This document shows, piece by piece, positions 50,508 through 61,700 of a DNA stretch of 64,000 bases. The notes below the pieces were generated by a model. The model saw nothing but the letters and a program-made list of their open reading frames with translations, was not told the DNA's origin and did no database searches. Position numbers and translations under genes: made by a program. This DNA is from Mesorhizobium amorphae CCNWGS0123 (GTDB lineage: Bacteria; Pseudomonadota; Alphaproteobacteria; Rhizobiales; Rhizobiaceae), in NCBI RefSeq assembly GCF_001686985.1, contig NZ_CP015318.1, positions 4,896,001-4,960,000 on the forward strand. The letters are read 5' to 3'. Numbering within the stretch: the stretch's first letter is position 1; every line of letters starts with the position of its first letter.

Positions 50508-53500
50508 TCAGTATTCGCGCTCGTAGAAGATGCCGCCCTTGGCTTCCCCCGCATCGTTGGCTTCGCCGCGCAATTTGACGCCGCGCCCGACATTGAGATC
50601 GATGGTCGCCTTGCCCGAACCCGGCTTGTCGCCCTTCTGGATCGTCACATAGGTGCGGTCGTTGAGGTATTTGCCGGCCGAAACGGCCGTACCGCCCTTC
50701 TCGTCCGTCGTGACGTCGAGGTCGTCGACGCCGATCGCGCTGCGCAGGTTTTCGAGCAGCGATGTCGAGCCGCCGACGCCAGCCAGTTGCCCGGCGGCCT
50801 CGGCGAGCTGGGCGATCTGCAGCGGCGACAGGTTCGACATCGAGCGCCCGAAGATGAGCTGCGCCAGCACCTCGTCCTCCGGCAGCGCCGGCACCGACGA
50901 GAAGGTGAATTTCGGATTGGTCGCCTCGCCCGAGACAACGATGGTGACGGTGGCGCTGCTTGTCGTCGAGGTAGCCGTCAGATTGAGATAAGGCACCAGC
51001 GAGCCGGAGAACCCGACCGTGCCTTCGGTGAAGGTCAGTCGCTTGGCGAGGATCGACAGCCGCCCGCGCTGCAGGGTGAAGGTGCCGACCGCATGCGGCG
51101 ACGATGCGGGGCCAGTCAGCTTCAGCGAACCGCCAAGCTCGGCATCGACGCCCCTGCCCTGGATGAAGATCTGGTTCGGCGCGTTGATCGTGACGTCGAG
51201 GGCAAGCCCGCTGCCGCCACCACCGCCACTTGTGGTTGGCGGGCGCAGCGCCTTGTCCTGCGCCCGCACGGCGCCGGGCGCATTCTTGTGCTTGACGTCG
51301 AGTGCCGACAGCGACCCCGGCAGCTTCTCGGGGACAGTGATGACGGTCTTGGCCAGGTTGATGGTTCCAGAAATCACCGGCGCCGAGACGAGCGGCCCCT
51401 TGATGGTCAGGTCGCCGCCGAGATTGGCGGTCACCACCCGACCGTCGGTGTAGCGGCCGTCGATGAGCTTGACCGACAGGTCGGCCGGGAACCCCTGCGC
51501 CGGGTTGATGCCGACCGTGCCGCTGGCCGACAGGCTGCCGCGCGTCGACAGCGTGCCGGTCAGGCGATTGATCCGGGCAACACCGGCGCCGATCGAGACG
51601 TCGGCGGCGATGTCGTTGACGGCAAGGCCGGAGCGCGCATCGACCAGACGGGCGCCCGACGTGCTGACCGTGCCGCCGATCACTGGTGACGTCGCCGGGC
51701 CGCGCACTTGCACATTGACATTGGCGGTGCCGTTCAACGACAGGCCCTGCGCGGCAAGCTTGGCGGCAAGGAAGGAAAACGGCACCTTGCCGGAAAAGTC
51801 GAGCGCCAGGGCTGGCGCGCCCGCAATGGTCACCGTGCCGCCGCCCTTGAGGCCGAGACCCGCCCCATCGCTGATGTTGGCGTCAAAGGCGAGCTTCTTG
51901 CTGGCGAATGTCCCCGACGAGGAGATGTTCATGCCGCCAAGGCCGGCGCCGCGGGTCTGCGCGGTCTGCACCCCGGCGGCATCGATTTTGAACGCGATGC
52001 TTGGATTGGCGGGGGCGCCCGTCACCTTGACCGTGCCCGAAATGGAACCGGCGGCATCGAGACCGCGCGAGAAACTGTTGGCGAGCGAGATTGGCACCTT
52101 GGCCAGTGCGGCATTGATGTCGAGGGCCTGCCCGACCTTGCCGGTCACCGTCGCCGTGCCGCCTCCGAGGTTGAGCACCAGCCTGTCCAGCGTCGTCGTT
52201 CCATTGGCGATGCTCACGGTCGAGGCTTGCGCGATCGCCGCCTTTATCCCTTGCACCGTCGCCTGACCGGAGGCGAGCTCGATGGTCGTCGTGCCGTTGG
52301 CCACCTTGACCCGGCCGGCGGCCCTGGCCGGAATGTCCTTGACGGTGGCGCCGCCGGAAAAGCCGGTCCAGTCGCCGTCGCGCTTCAAGTCGACATCGAT
52401 GCCGCGGATAATGGTGCCGCCCGAGGTGACGCTGTCGGCGCGGACCTTGCCGGAGATCACCGGCGCGGCAAGATAGTTGGCGATCAGTGCGTCGATGGAA
52501 ACGGTTTTCGCCACCAGGTCGCCACGCGAAAGCGAACCGGTTGTCGCCTTGATGGCAACTTGCGGCGCGTTGCCGCTCTTCGAGAAGGCGATCGTGCCGC
52601 GCACATCGCCCTCGGCCTTTTCCAGCGCCAGCGCGGCCAGCGGCCCGATATCGGGCAGGTCGAGGGCGACCGTGCCTTCGGGCACGAAGGCCTGGTCGAG
52701 CGCAAGGTCGCCGGAGATCCGGTTCTTGCCCAACGACAGCAGCAGCCCGTTGATCGCGCTCCTGCCGTCCGTCGTCGCCAGCACCGCGCTGCCTTGCAGT
52801 GCCTGCCCGGCGACATTGCCGGTCAGTTGCACATTGGCCGCCGGATTGGCGGCGTCAGCCTTGCCGGTGGCGGTCAACTTCAGGCCGGTGATCTCGCGCT
52901 CCGCCACCGAAAGCCGGTCGCTATCGACCGTCAGCGACAGGTCCGGCGCCAGGCTCGCGCCTTGCGCATTCAGCGCGAAAGCGATGGCGCCCTTGGCGTC
53001 TTTCGACAGCAGCGAAATATCCGCCAACGCGCCCTTGATGTCGGCGCTGAGCTTGTTGTCGGCGAGGCTTGCCTGCCCATTTGCAGTCAGTGCACCCGAC
53101 GCCAGCGTGACCGGGCTCGCACTGACATTGCCATGCGCATCGCGCTTCAGCGTCGCACTGAGTTGCGTCCGCTCCGCCAGCACGCCACGCGCCGCCGCCG
53201 GCAACGCCGCCGAAAGGGCGTCCGCCTTGACGTTGAGGTCGATGGCGCCGTCGGCCAGGGAAACCCGACCGTTGAAAGCGCTGTCGAGTGCTGCGCCCTG
53301 CACCGAGCCACTGTCGATGGTGATGGCATCGGCGGCAAGGCTGCCGGCGACTTTTGCGATGATCTTGCCGGCGATCAGCGGCGCGATGGTCGGGTCGTCC
53401 AGCCCTATCTTGTCCGCTGTCACCGAGCCCGAGATCGGTCCGGTACGGCTCTTGACGTCGAAGGCGTCGGAATGCAGCGCCAGCGCGATGCCTTCGACCT

Positions 53501-56500
53501 TGGCGTGGTTGGTGGCGACCGAGGGCAGCGCCGCGGAAATATCCAGCTTCGGCTTCATGCCTTGCCCCGCCGCCTTCACCGACAAGGCCTGCAGCTCGAG
53601 CTTGATCGGGCTTTCGGTGCTGCCGAGCGACAGCGGCAGGCTGGGGCCTGTCGAAACGAGGTCGAGCGCGAAATCGCTGGCGCCGTTCGGGTTGATCGTG
53701 CCGGCGGCCTTGCCGGAGATCCTTTGACCGGAGAGCGTCGCCTGCTCGAGAACGACGCCACCGGCTGTCGAAAAACTGCCGGCGGCATTGAGATCGAGCG
53801 GCCCGAGCCCCGCCTGGCGGGTCTGGCTGGTTTCGGCGCCAGCCAGCTTTGCATTGAAGCGAATGTCGGGGCTTGCCGGCGATCCCGTCACCTGCGCAGT
53901 CCCGTCGAGTGTCCCCACCGCGTCCAGGCCCGGCGAGAAATCATTGGCAAGCGTGGCCGGCAGCGCCGAGAAAATTGCCGCCAGGTTGAGCGTCTGACCT
54001 GCAGTACCGGAGAGCGTCACGGCGCCACCGCCGACATCGACCACCAGTCGCTCGATGGTGGTCACGCCATTGGCAATAGTGACACTCGACGACCCGGCGA
54101 TGGCGGCCTTGATGCCGCGAACGGTCGCCTCGCCCGAGGCGACCTCGATGCTGGTCGTGCCGCCGGCGATCTTCGCCCGACCGGCCGCCTTGGCTGGAAT
54201 GCCCGCAATCGTGGCGCCGCCGGTGAAATTGGTCCAGTCGCCGTCGCGCTTCAAGTCGACGCCTATGCCGCTGATGACAGTCGTTCCCGATGTCACACTG
54301 TCGGCCTTGATCGTACCGGAGATCGCCGGGCTCTTGAGATAGTTGGCGATCAGCGCATTGACGGTGATTGCCTTCGCCGCCATCTCGCCGCGCGAGATCG
54401 ATGCACTTGCCGCATTGATGGTGACGGTCGGAGCTTCACCATCCTTGGCGAAGGCAATGGCTCCGCCGATATCACCGGCCACCGCCTGACCGGCAAGCGA
54501 AGCCAGCGGCGCGATATCGGGGGCAGCGAGCGTCAGCGTGCCGAGCGGCAGCAATTTGTCGTCGAGCACAAGGTCGCCCGAAACCTTGTTGTCACCCAGC
54601 GACAGGCTAAGCCCCTTGATCGAACGCTTGCCGTCGCTGGTCACCAGTGCCGCCTTGATGTCGAGCGGCTGGCCGTCGACCGACCCGGTCAGCGAAACAT
54701 CCGCCGCGGGACTGGCGATATCGGCCTTCCCCGATGCGCTGAGCTTGATGTCCTTGACCGTGCGGCCCGACGCCGTCAGGCTCTCGCTGTCGGCCGAAAC
54801 GGAAAAGTCCGGCGCTGAGCGCGCGCCGCTTGCCGTCAGCGCGAAATCGACGCCGCCAGCGAGAGGCACGCCGGCCAGCTGCGACAGCACCGAAACGTCG
54901 CCGAGCGTACCCTTGATGTCGGCCTGGATGTCACTGCCTTGCGCGCTGGCGGTGCCGCTGGCTTTGAGCGAACCGGAGGTCAGTTCGAGTGAATTGGCGG
55001 CGAACGAGCCTTGCGGGTCGCGGGTCGCGGTCGCCGAGAACGTCACGCGCTCGCCGAGCACGGAGCTGATCTGCGGCGGCAGCGCCGATGAAACCGCATC
55101 GGCGTTCATCTTCAGCTTCATCGCCAGGTCGGTCAGCGATAGAGTGGCCGTGAGCGAGGCATTGAGCGCATCGCTGCGCAGCGTTCCCTGGTCGAGCGAA
55201 ATCTCGTCCTTGCTGATCTTGCCGGCGAGATCGGCCGCCACCTTGCCGGTCACCAGCGGCGTCAGCGTCGCGACATCGGTCTTCAGGCCGCCGGCCGAAA
55301 GCTTGATGCTGACCGGGCCGCTGCGGTTCTCAATGTCGAAACCGTCGGAATGGATCTGCGCCGCCAGATCGTTGAGCTGCGTGCCGCCTGCCGCCACCGA
55401 AACCAGCGACGCGCCGATATCGACCATCGGCGCCTTGCCGTCGCCAAAGGCGCGGGCGGACGCGTCTTTCACCGCCACAGTAACTGGCTGCGCCTTGGTG
55501 CCGACGTCGAGCACCACGGGCTCGCCTTTGGCGGCGATCTCCACCGAAAGGTCGCTCGCGCCCTTGGGATCGACAGTGCCCGCGGCAGTGCCATGCACGG
55601 CGTCGCTCTCGATCGTGGCGCGCTCGATGGCGACGCCGCCGGCCGGCGTCGCGGTGCCGGCAAGGTCAAAGCTGGTCTTGCCGGCAAACAGCGGCTTCAG
55701 CTTCTCCGGCAGGAAGCGCCCGAAATCGCCGTCACCCTTGGCCTCGACGTAGTTTCCTTTGTCGCTGAGCTGGTGGCGGCCGGTAAGTTGGGTGACGATC
55801 TGGCCGTCGACGACGAAGGTACCGATGCCGCTCCAGTTGGCCAGTGGCCCCGTCCCCGAGACAATGATGTCGACCGGTGGCGCGTCAGGCAGTTTGAGCA
55901 GATTGGCGATGATGCCGCCCGCCGGCTCGGATGCCTTGAGATCGAGGTCGAGCTTGTTGTCGGCGGGCGCGAAATGGACCTTGGCGTCGACATTGCCCTG
56001 TTTGCCGTCATGGCGGGTGACGTTGAGCACCGTTTCGACCGCCAGCGGCGAGGCATCGACCTTGGCCGATCCCTTGGCGGCAAGCTCGGCAATGCCACTC
56101 CCGGCCAGTTGCTCGCCAAGCGCAATCTCGGGCATATCGATCTGTTTTATGTCGATCGAAACCGGCAGCGTCGTTGCACCACTCTCCGCCGGCTGGGTGC
56201 TCGCAGCCGGCAAGCGGGCGAGTTCGATGCGCTCGGCACCGATGCGCTCGGCGTCAAAGCTCTTCGACAGAAGCGCAAGCGGCGACCAGTCGACGGCGAC
56301 CTTGCGGGCCACCAGCCAGGCGCCGTTGCGGTCTTCCAGCACGACATGGTCGAGCCTGAGCGCACCCGACCAGATGCCGTCTATGCCGCTGACGGTGACC
56401 TTTCGGTCATCGCTCGATGCCAGATGCGAGATGATGCCGGCAAGGTTGTCGCGGCCGCGCTCGGTCTTGGTCAGCACGACCAGCGCGCCGACCGTCGCCG

Positions 56501-56558
56501 CCACCACGATGAGCAGCGTGTAAAGAACAATGCGGAAGATGCGCCAGAACGTCTTCAT
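50508..56558 (-). CDS. tamB: Translocation and assembly module protein TamB, with internal duplication
   Basis: The 2016-residue protein has one N-terminal membrane helix (IVLYTLLIVVAATVGALVVL, residues about 10-30). It then consists of long beta-rich AsmA-like repeats and ends with the conserved C-terminal DUF490 domain (GRLSILAKRLTFTEGTVGF, LTATSTTSSATVTIVVSGEA, LPEDEVLAQLIFGRSMSNLS). TamB spans the periplasm and works with TamA in outer-membrane lipid transport and protein insertion. A block of about 622 residues occurs twice in tandem (about 298-919 and 920-1541), which explains the unusual length, about 500 residues above many TamB proteins. tamA lies three bases upstream. Confidence 0.92.
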   Translation of the reverse strand: MKTFWRIFRIVLYTLLIVVAATVGALVVLTKTERGRDNLAGIISHLASSDDRKVTVSGIDGIWSGALRLDHVVLEDRNGAWLVARKVAVDWSPLALLSKSFDAERIGAERIELARLPAASTQPAESGATTLPVSIDIKQIDMPEIALGEQLAGSGIAELAAKGSAKVDASPLAVETVLNVTRHDGKQGNVDAKVHFAPADNKLDLDLKASEPAGGIIANLLKLPDAPPVDIIVSGTGPLANWSGIGTFVVDGQIVTQLTGRHQLSDKGNYVEAKGDGDFGRFLPEKLKPLFAGKTSFDLAGTATPAGGVAIERATIESDAVHGTAAGTVDPKGASDLSVEIAAKGEPVVLDVGTKAQPVTVAVKDASARAFGDGKAPMVDIGASLVSVAAGGTQLNDLAAQIHSDGFDIENRSGPVSIKLSAGGLKTDVATLTPLVTGKVAADLAGKISKDEISLDQGTLRSDALNASLTATLSLTDLAMKLKMNADAVSSALPPQISSVLGERVTFSATATRDPQGSFAANSLELTSGSLKASGTASAQGSDIQADIKGTLGDVSVLSQLAGVPLAGGVDFALTASGARSAPDFSVSADSESLTASGRTVKDIKLSASGKADIASPAADVSLTGSVDGQPLDIKAALVTSDGKRSIKGLSLSLGDNKVSGDLVLDDKLLPLGTLTLAAPDIAPLASLAGQAVAGDIGGAIAFAKDGEAPTVTINAASASISRGEMAAKAITVNALIANYLKSPAISGTIKADSVTSGTTVISGIGVDLKRDGDWTNFTGGATIAGIPAKAAGRAKIAGGTTSIEVASGEATVRGIKAAIAGSSSVTIANGVTTIERLVVDVGGGAVTLSGTAGQTLNLAAIFSALPATLANDFSPGLDAVGTLDGTAQVTGSPASPDIRFNAKLAGAETSQTRQAGLGPLDLNAAGSFSTAGGVVLEQATLSGQRISGKAAGTINPNGASDFALDLVSTGPSLPLSLGSTESPIKLELQALSVKAAGQGMKPKLDISAALPSVATNHAKVEGIALALHSDAFDVKSRTGPISGSVTADKIGLDDPTIAPLIAGKIIAKVAGSLAADAITIDSGSVQGAALDSAFNGRVSLADGAIDLNVKADALSAALPAAARGVLAERTQLSATLKRDAHGNVSASPVTLASGALTANGQASLADNKLSADIKGALADISLLSKDAKGAIAFALNAQGASLAPDLSLTVDSDRLSVAEREITGLKLTATGKADAANPAANVQLTGNVAGQALQGSAVLATTDGRSAINGLLLSLGKNRISGDLALDQAFVPEGTVALDLPDIGPLAALALEKAEGDVRGTIAFSKSGNAPQVAIKATTGSLSRGDLVAKTVSIDALIANYLAAPVISGKVRADSVTSGGTIIRGIDVDLKRDGDWTGFSGGATVKDIPARAAGRVKVANGTTTIELASGQATVQGIKAAIAQASTVSIANGTTTLDRLVLNLGGGTATVTGKVGQALDINAALAKVPISLANSFSRGLDAAGSISGTVKVTGAPANPSIAFKIDAAGVQTAQTRGAGLGGMNISSSGTFASKKLAFDANISDGAGLGLKGGGTVTIAGAPALALDFSGKVPFSFLAAKLAAQGLSLNGTANVNVQVRGPATSPVIGGTVSTSGARLVDARSGLAVNDIAADVSIGAGVARINRLTGTLSTRGSLSASGTVGINPAQGFPADLSVKLIDGRYTDGRVVTANLGGDLTIKGPLVSAPVISGTINLAKTVITVPEKLPGSLSALDVKHKNAPGAVRAQDKALRPPTTSGGGGGSGLALDVTINAPNQIFIQGRGVDAELGGSLKLTGPASSPHAVGTFTLQRGRLSILAKRLTFTEGTVGFSGSLVPYLNLTATSTTSSATVTIVVSGEATNPKFTFSSVPALPEDEVLAQLIFGRSMSNLSPLQIAQLAEAAGQLAGVGGSTSLLENLRSAIGVDDLDVTTDEKGGTAVSAGKYLNDRTYVTIQKGDKPGSGKATIDLNVGRGVKLRGEANDAGEAKGGIFYEREY

Positions 56559-56561
56559 GGC

Positions 56562-58490
56562 TCAGAACGCCTGGCCGATGCCGGCATAGATGCCGAAACG
56601 CGGGTCGCCCGGATCGCGGTTGAGGGGGAGCGCCGCGTCGACCCGCAGCGGCCCGAATGGCGTCAGATAGCGCACGCCGACGCCGGCGCCGACCTTCATG
56701 TCGGAAAAGTCCGGGAAAGATTGCGTCGAGACGGTGCCGGCATCGACGAACGGCACGATGCCGACCGTGTCGGTGACGGCAATGCGCATCTCGACCGAAG
56801 TTTCGAAGAAGGAAAGGCCGCCGATCGGCTGCCCGTCGATGTCCTTCGGTCCGATGCCCTGGTAGGCATAGCCGCGCACCGAACCGCCGCCGCCGGAATA
56901 GAAGCGCCGGTCGGCCGGGACATGCTCCAGGCTGGTGCCGACGATGGAGCCGATGGCAACGCGCTCGGCGAGCACGAATTTTGAGGCAGAGTCGATTGAT
57001 TGGTAGGCCGACCCTTCGCCCTTCAGCTTGAGGAAGGCAGCGCCGCTCAAAATGTCGTAGCTCGGTTCGGCATAGGCCAGCACCCTGAAGCCTTTTGTCG
57101 GATTGAGCCTGACGTCGCGATTGTCATAGACATATTGCAGCGGAATGCTGGCGATCAGATAGGTGTGTTTGCCGAAGGCATCGGTGATTTTCGAATAATC
57201 GAGCGCGACTTCGGCCGACACCCTCTGCTTCTTGTCGATGTCATAGGAAAGCCCGGTGCTGCCCTTGATCGAGAAATGGTCATAGGCGTCGGGATGCTCG
57301 AGCACGGTCTTGACGCTGGCGAAGAATTTCGACGCCGGCCCGACCACGCCAGGCTTTTCGAACATGATGCCGGCATTGTAGTTGAGCTCGCCGAGATCGT
57401 TGCTGCCGATGCCGCTGATGGCGCCGTCGATGCGCAGCTTCTCGGCCTGGCCGAACAGATTGCGGTGGCCCCAATAGCCTTCGAGGCCGAGCCCCTCGGT
57501 GTTGGAGAAAGTGCCGCCCAAGCCGAAATAGCGCGGCTTGCGTTCGCTGACCTGGACGTCGATCGGGATGTTGCCGTCGGCGTCGAGGCCGTCGCCTTCC
57601 TTCAGCGTCACGCTGTTGAACACTTCCAGCCCAAGCAGCCGGTCGCGCGCATCGTCGATCTCGTCGGGCGAATACTGGCGGCCGCGCTTCAGGCCGGTCA
57701 TGTATTCGGTGAAATCGCGGTCGACCTTCTCGGTGCCCTCCACCGTCGTGTCGCCATAGCCGGCGACCGGTCCGGCCGCCACGGTCAGCGTGACGTCGAG
57801 CGTCGAGGTCGCATGGTCGGCGACGATATGGCTGCCCGTGACCTTGGCAAGCGGCCGGCCTTCCTGCTTCAGCGCCCGGACGATCAGCGCTTCGGCCTTG
57901 AGCACTGCGCCGGAACCGGCATCGCCGCCGGCGATCAGCCCGAAATCGGCGCTTGCCAGCCCGGCCGCATCGCCCTCCAGCCTAATATTGCCCAGCGTGA
58001 ATTTTGGCCCGGGCGTCACGGTGACCACCACAGGGATCGGCTGCGGCCCGGTGAATTCGGCGTCCGGCGGCAATTCGTCGAGCGGCTTGCCCTGGATGGT
58101 GATGGTGACGATACCTTCGTAGCGGGCATCCGCATAAAGCGCGGCAACCAGTTGTTCGCGGTCGCTGCGCGCCTTGGCCAGCAGGCCGAGCGAACCGGAC
58201 ACCGGGCGTTCTTCGTCGGCCTTCAGCGTCGAGGCGTTTTCGAGTTTCTTGACCAGATCCTTGTCGGCGTCGGTCGCTTCGATGGTCACGGCGTAGCGCA
58301 GCGGGTCGACGATATCGGCGTCCTCGTCGTTCGACGAGCCCCACAATTTGATGCCGAAAATCTCGAAAGCGGCCGCATTCCGGCTTTCCGCGGCGAGCAT
58401 GGTGGAACACATCAGCACGAAAAGCAGGGCGCGCGGAAGCCCGCGCATTCGCGCGATTCTTCCCGACATATGCCTTTCATGCGCCGACAT
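56562..58490 (-). CDS. tamA: Outer-membrane TamA (Omp85-family) protein
   Basis: The 642-residue protein has a hydrophobic signal region (LPRALLFVLMCSTMLAAES), three POTRA domains (about residues 65-330), then a 16-strand Omp85 barrel. The barrel carries the conserved VRGYAYQGIGP near residue 540 (the lid-loop RGF/RGY motif) and a C-terminal FGIYAGIGQAF ending in Phe. TamA inserts in the outer membrane and binds TamB in the periplasm. It is translated just before tamB (three-base gap). MSGRIARMRG at 58469 or MRGLPRALL at 58448 are possible alternative starts, because the ATG at 58490 has no clear ribosome site. Confidence 0.92.
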   Translation of the reverse strand: MSAHERHMSGRIARMRGLPRALLFVLMCSTMLAAESRNAAAFEIFGIKLWGSSNDEDADIVDPLRYAVTIEATDADKDLVKKLENASTLKADEERPVSGSLGLLAKARSDREQLVAALYADARYEGIVTITIQGKPLDELPPDAEFTGPQPIPVVVTVTPGPKFTLGNIRLEGDAAGLASADFGLIAGGDAGSGAVLKAEALIVRALKQEGRPLAKVTGSHIVADHATSTLDVTLTVAAGPVAGYGDTTVEGTEKVDRDFTEYMTGLKRGRQYSPDEIDDARDRLLGLEVFNSVTLKEGDGLDADGNIPIDVQVSERKPRYFGLGGTFSNTEGLGLEGYWGHRNLFGQAEKLRIDGAISGIGSNDLGELNYNAGIMFEKPGVVGPASKFFASVKTVLEHPDAYDHFSIKGSTGLSYDIDKKQRVSAEVALDYSKITDAFGKHTYLIASIPLQYVYDNRDVRLNPTKGFRVLAYAEPSYDILSGAAFLKLKGEGSAYQSIDSASKFVLAERVAIGSIVGTSLEHVPADRRFYSGGGGSVRGYAYQGIGPKDIDGQPIGGLSFFETSVEMRIAVTDTVGIVPFVDAGTVSTQSFPDFSDMKVGAGVGVRYLTPFGPLRVDAALPLNRDPGDPRFGIYAGIGQAF

Positions 58491-58770
58491 TACAAATCTA
58501 ACCTAGCTTGCAATGCTAAAATTGGAATGAAGTTCTGAAGTGCTCGTAAAGGGGCCACAATCCAATTGTCTGAAATAGACAGGGCTTGGAATTCACACCT
58601 TCTGCGTCGCCGCAAGAATGCGTGATCCCCTGTCCTATGGAGGTTCTATCCGATACCGGCTCTCGGCCGGAAAGGAAACCGTTGGCAGGCGGAACCTGCC
58701 GCGTCCTTGTGTTGACAAGCTTGACTGAAGCTTGATCATGCCGGGACGTAAGCACTGTCTGGAGGGTGTT

Positions 58771-61700
58771 ATGGCAATGCGCGCGGCTCGTGGTCTGTCT
58801 TTTCTTCTCCTTCTTTTCTTTGCCTTGGGAAGCGTCGCGCAAGCGGCCGAAGCCCGGCGAATCGTGACGACCGACAATTCCGACTATTTCGGTTTCGATC
58901 TCCGCTCCGACCAGAATGTCAGCCTCGACCAGTGCAAGACGACCTGCCTTGGCGATCCGGCCTGCCGCGCCTTCACCTACAACACCAAGGCCAAATGGTG
59001 TTTTCTCAAATCCGACTATAACCAGCTGAAAACCTTCAACGGCGCCATCGCCGGCAAGGTCGCCAATGTCGATGGCGATCCCGATATCGGAGCGCCGCCG
59101 GAGCTTGCCTTCTTCCCCAACTGGATGGCCGACCAGGCCCAGCAGTACCGCAACAAGCTGACCGATCCGGCCTATGACAAGCCGGCCGAAGGGCTGGAAG
59201 CGCTCAAAGCAGCGGCCGAGCAGTCGTCGCTGACCGGCGACCATCGCTCCGCCATGCAGAAATACGAGGCCGCGGTTTCGGTATTGCCCGATGACGGCCA
59301 CCTCTGGTTCGAACTGGCGCGCGAGACACTTGCGGTGCAGCCGGCCTCCAACACCTCCGAAGCATCGACTTTGCCGGCAAACGCCACCTCCGCCGGCTTC
59401 AACGCCTACAAGCTCCTGCGCACCACCAGGACGCGCGCCGAAGTGCTGGCGCTGCTCGGCGCCGGGCTTGACCGCCGCGACCTCTACCGGCCGGCACTCC
59501 AGGCCTATGAAGCCAGCCTCGCGCTGGTCGCATCGCCTTCGGTCCAGGCCGACTATGCGGACCTGAAGTCACGCAGGGGCTTCCGCGTCATCGATCACAC
59601 GGTCGACGCCGACACCAGCGCGCCACGCATCTGCGCGCAGTTTTCCGAGGACCTGGTCAAGACGGGCGTCGACTATGCCCAGTTCGTCACTGTCGACAAT
59701 GCGCCGCCGAAGGGCGTCGAGGCCAAGGACAAGCAAATCTGCGTCGAAGGGCTGGAACACGGCCAGCACTATGAAGTGACCTTCCGCACCGGCCTGCCGG
59801 CCGCCATCGGCGAGGTGATTTCCGTACCCGTGGTGCTGTCGATCTATGTGCAGGACCGCGCGCCGTCGGCCCGCTTTACCGGCGACAGCTTCGTGCTGCC
59901 GGCCGGCGCGCGCCGCGGCATTCCGGTCGTCACCGTCAACATGGCCGCCGCCGAGATGAAGCTTTACCGCATCGGCGACCGCTCGCTGGCGCAGCTTCTG
60001 TCCGGCTATCAGTTCCTCAAGCAACTCGACGGCTACGACCTTTCCAACATCTCGGACCAGATGGGCGAGCCTGTCTGGGAAGGCCAGCTCGACATCGCCA
60101 ACGATCTTAACAAGGAGGTCACCACCTCCTTCCCGGTCGATGAGGCCCTGCCGCAGCGCAAGCCGGGCGTCTATGTGCTGACCGCGCAGGCGGTGGACGA
60201 CAAGAGCGACGAGTATAATTCACGGGCCACGCAATGGTTCGTTGTCTCCGACATCGGCCTGTCGACCTATACGGGGCAGGACGGGCTCAACGTCTTTGCC
60301 CGGTCGCTCGGAACCGCCAAGCCGATATCGGGCGCCGAGCTCACGCTGCTCGCCCGCAACAACGAGATCCTCGGCAACGCCACAACCGACGCCGAAGGCC
60401 GTGCCGTCTTCAATCCCGGCCTGACGCGCGGCGACGGCGGCATGGTGCCGGCCGTCCTGATGGCCAAGCAGGGCGACAACGACTTCGTCTTCCTCGACAT
60501 GGGCCGGGCAGGCTTCGACCTGTCCGACCGCGGCGTCTCCGGGCGACCGGCGCCGGGCGCGCTCGACGTCTATGCCTGGACCGAGCGCGGCATCTACCGC
60601 GCCGGTGAGGATGTCCATGTCGCGGCGCTCGCCCGCGACGGCGCCGCCAAGGCGGTCGAGAACCTGCCGCTGACCTTCATCTTCACGCGCCCCGACGGCG
60701 TCGAGAACCGCCGTATCGTCAGCGACGGCGCATCGGCCGGCGGCCATGCCGTCGACCTGCCGCTCGAACCCAACGCTATGCGCGGCACCTGGACCGTGTC
60801 TATCTACACCGATCCCAAGCAGGCGGCGGTCGCCAGCCAGATGTTCCTGGTCGAGGATTTCGTACCGGATCGCATCGAGTTCGACCTCTCCGCCGACAAG
60901 AAGGAGATCGCGCAGGGTGAGACCGCCAACGTCACCGTCGACGGCCGCTTCCTCTATGGTGCGCCGGCGGCGGGCCTGGCACTCGAAGGTGAGTTGACGC
61001 TGTCCACCGCCCGCGACTGGGACCGCTTCAAGGGCTATTCCTTCGGTCTCGCCGACGAGCAGTCGGCCGAACCCTCGGTGGCCCCGCTCACCGGCCTGCC
61101 CGTGGTCGGCGAAGACGGCAAGGCGATCTTCCCGGTCTCCGTCGACCAATTGCCCTCGACCACCAAGCTGGTCGACGCCAAGGTCACGGTCAGGATGCGC
61201 GAAACCGGCGGCCGCGCCGTCGAGCGCTCGCTCGAGATCGGCATCCGCCCGCAAGGCCACATGATCGGCATCCGGCCGGATTTCGACAATGACGAGGTGC
61301 CGCAAGGCGGCACGGCCAAGTTCAGCCTGATTGCTGTCGATCCCGACGGCAAGCGCGAGGCGCTGAAAGGCGCCCTGTGGTCGCTGGTCAAGGTCGAGCG
61401 CAATTACCAATGGTACCGCTCCAACAATTCCTGGAACTATGAGCCGGTGACCTTCACCAAGTCGGTGGCCAACGGCCAGGTCGACCTCAGCGCCGACGGC
61501 GAAGCGACGGTGTCGCTGCCGGTCGACTGGGGTCGCTACCGGCTGCAGGTCGAAACCGCCGATCCCGAGGGACCGGCGACCAGCTATGAGTTCGACGGCG
61601 GCTGGTATGTCTCCTCCACCACCACCGAAACACCCGACGGCCTTGAGATCGCTCTCGACAAGGACACTTATGCAGCAGGCGAAGTGGCCAGGCTCAAGGT

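Noticed and set aside
51708..54818. A 1036-codon open frame on the plus strand inside tamB
   Set aside because: It is antisense to the clearly coding TamB frame, its composition is Arg/Asp/Gly-rich shadow sequence, and it matches no family.
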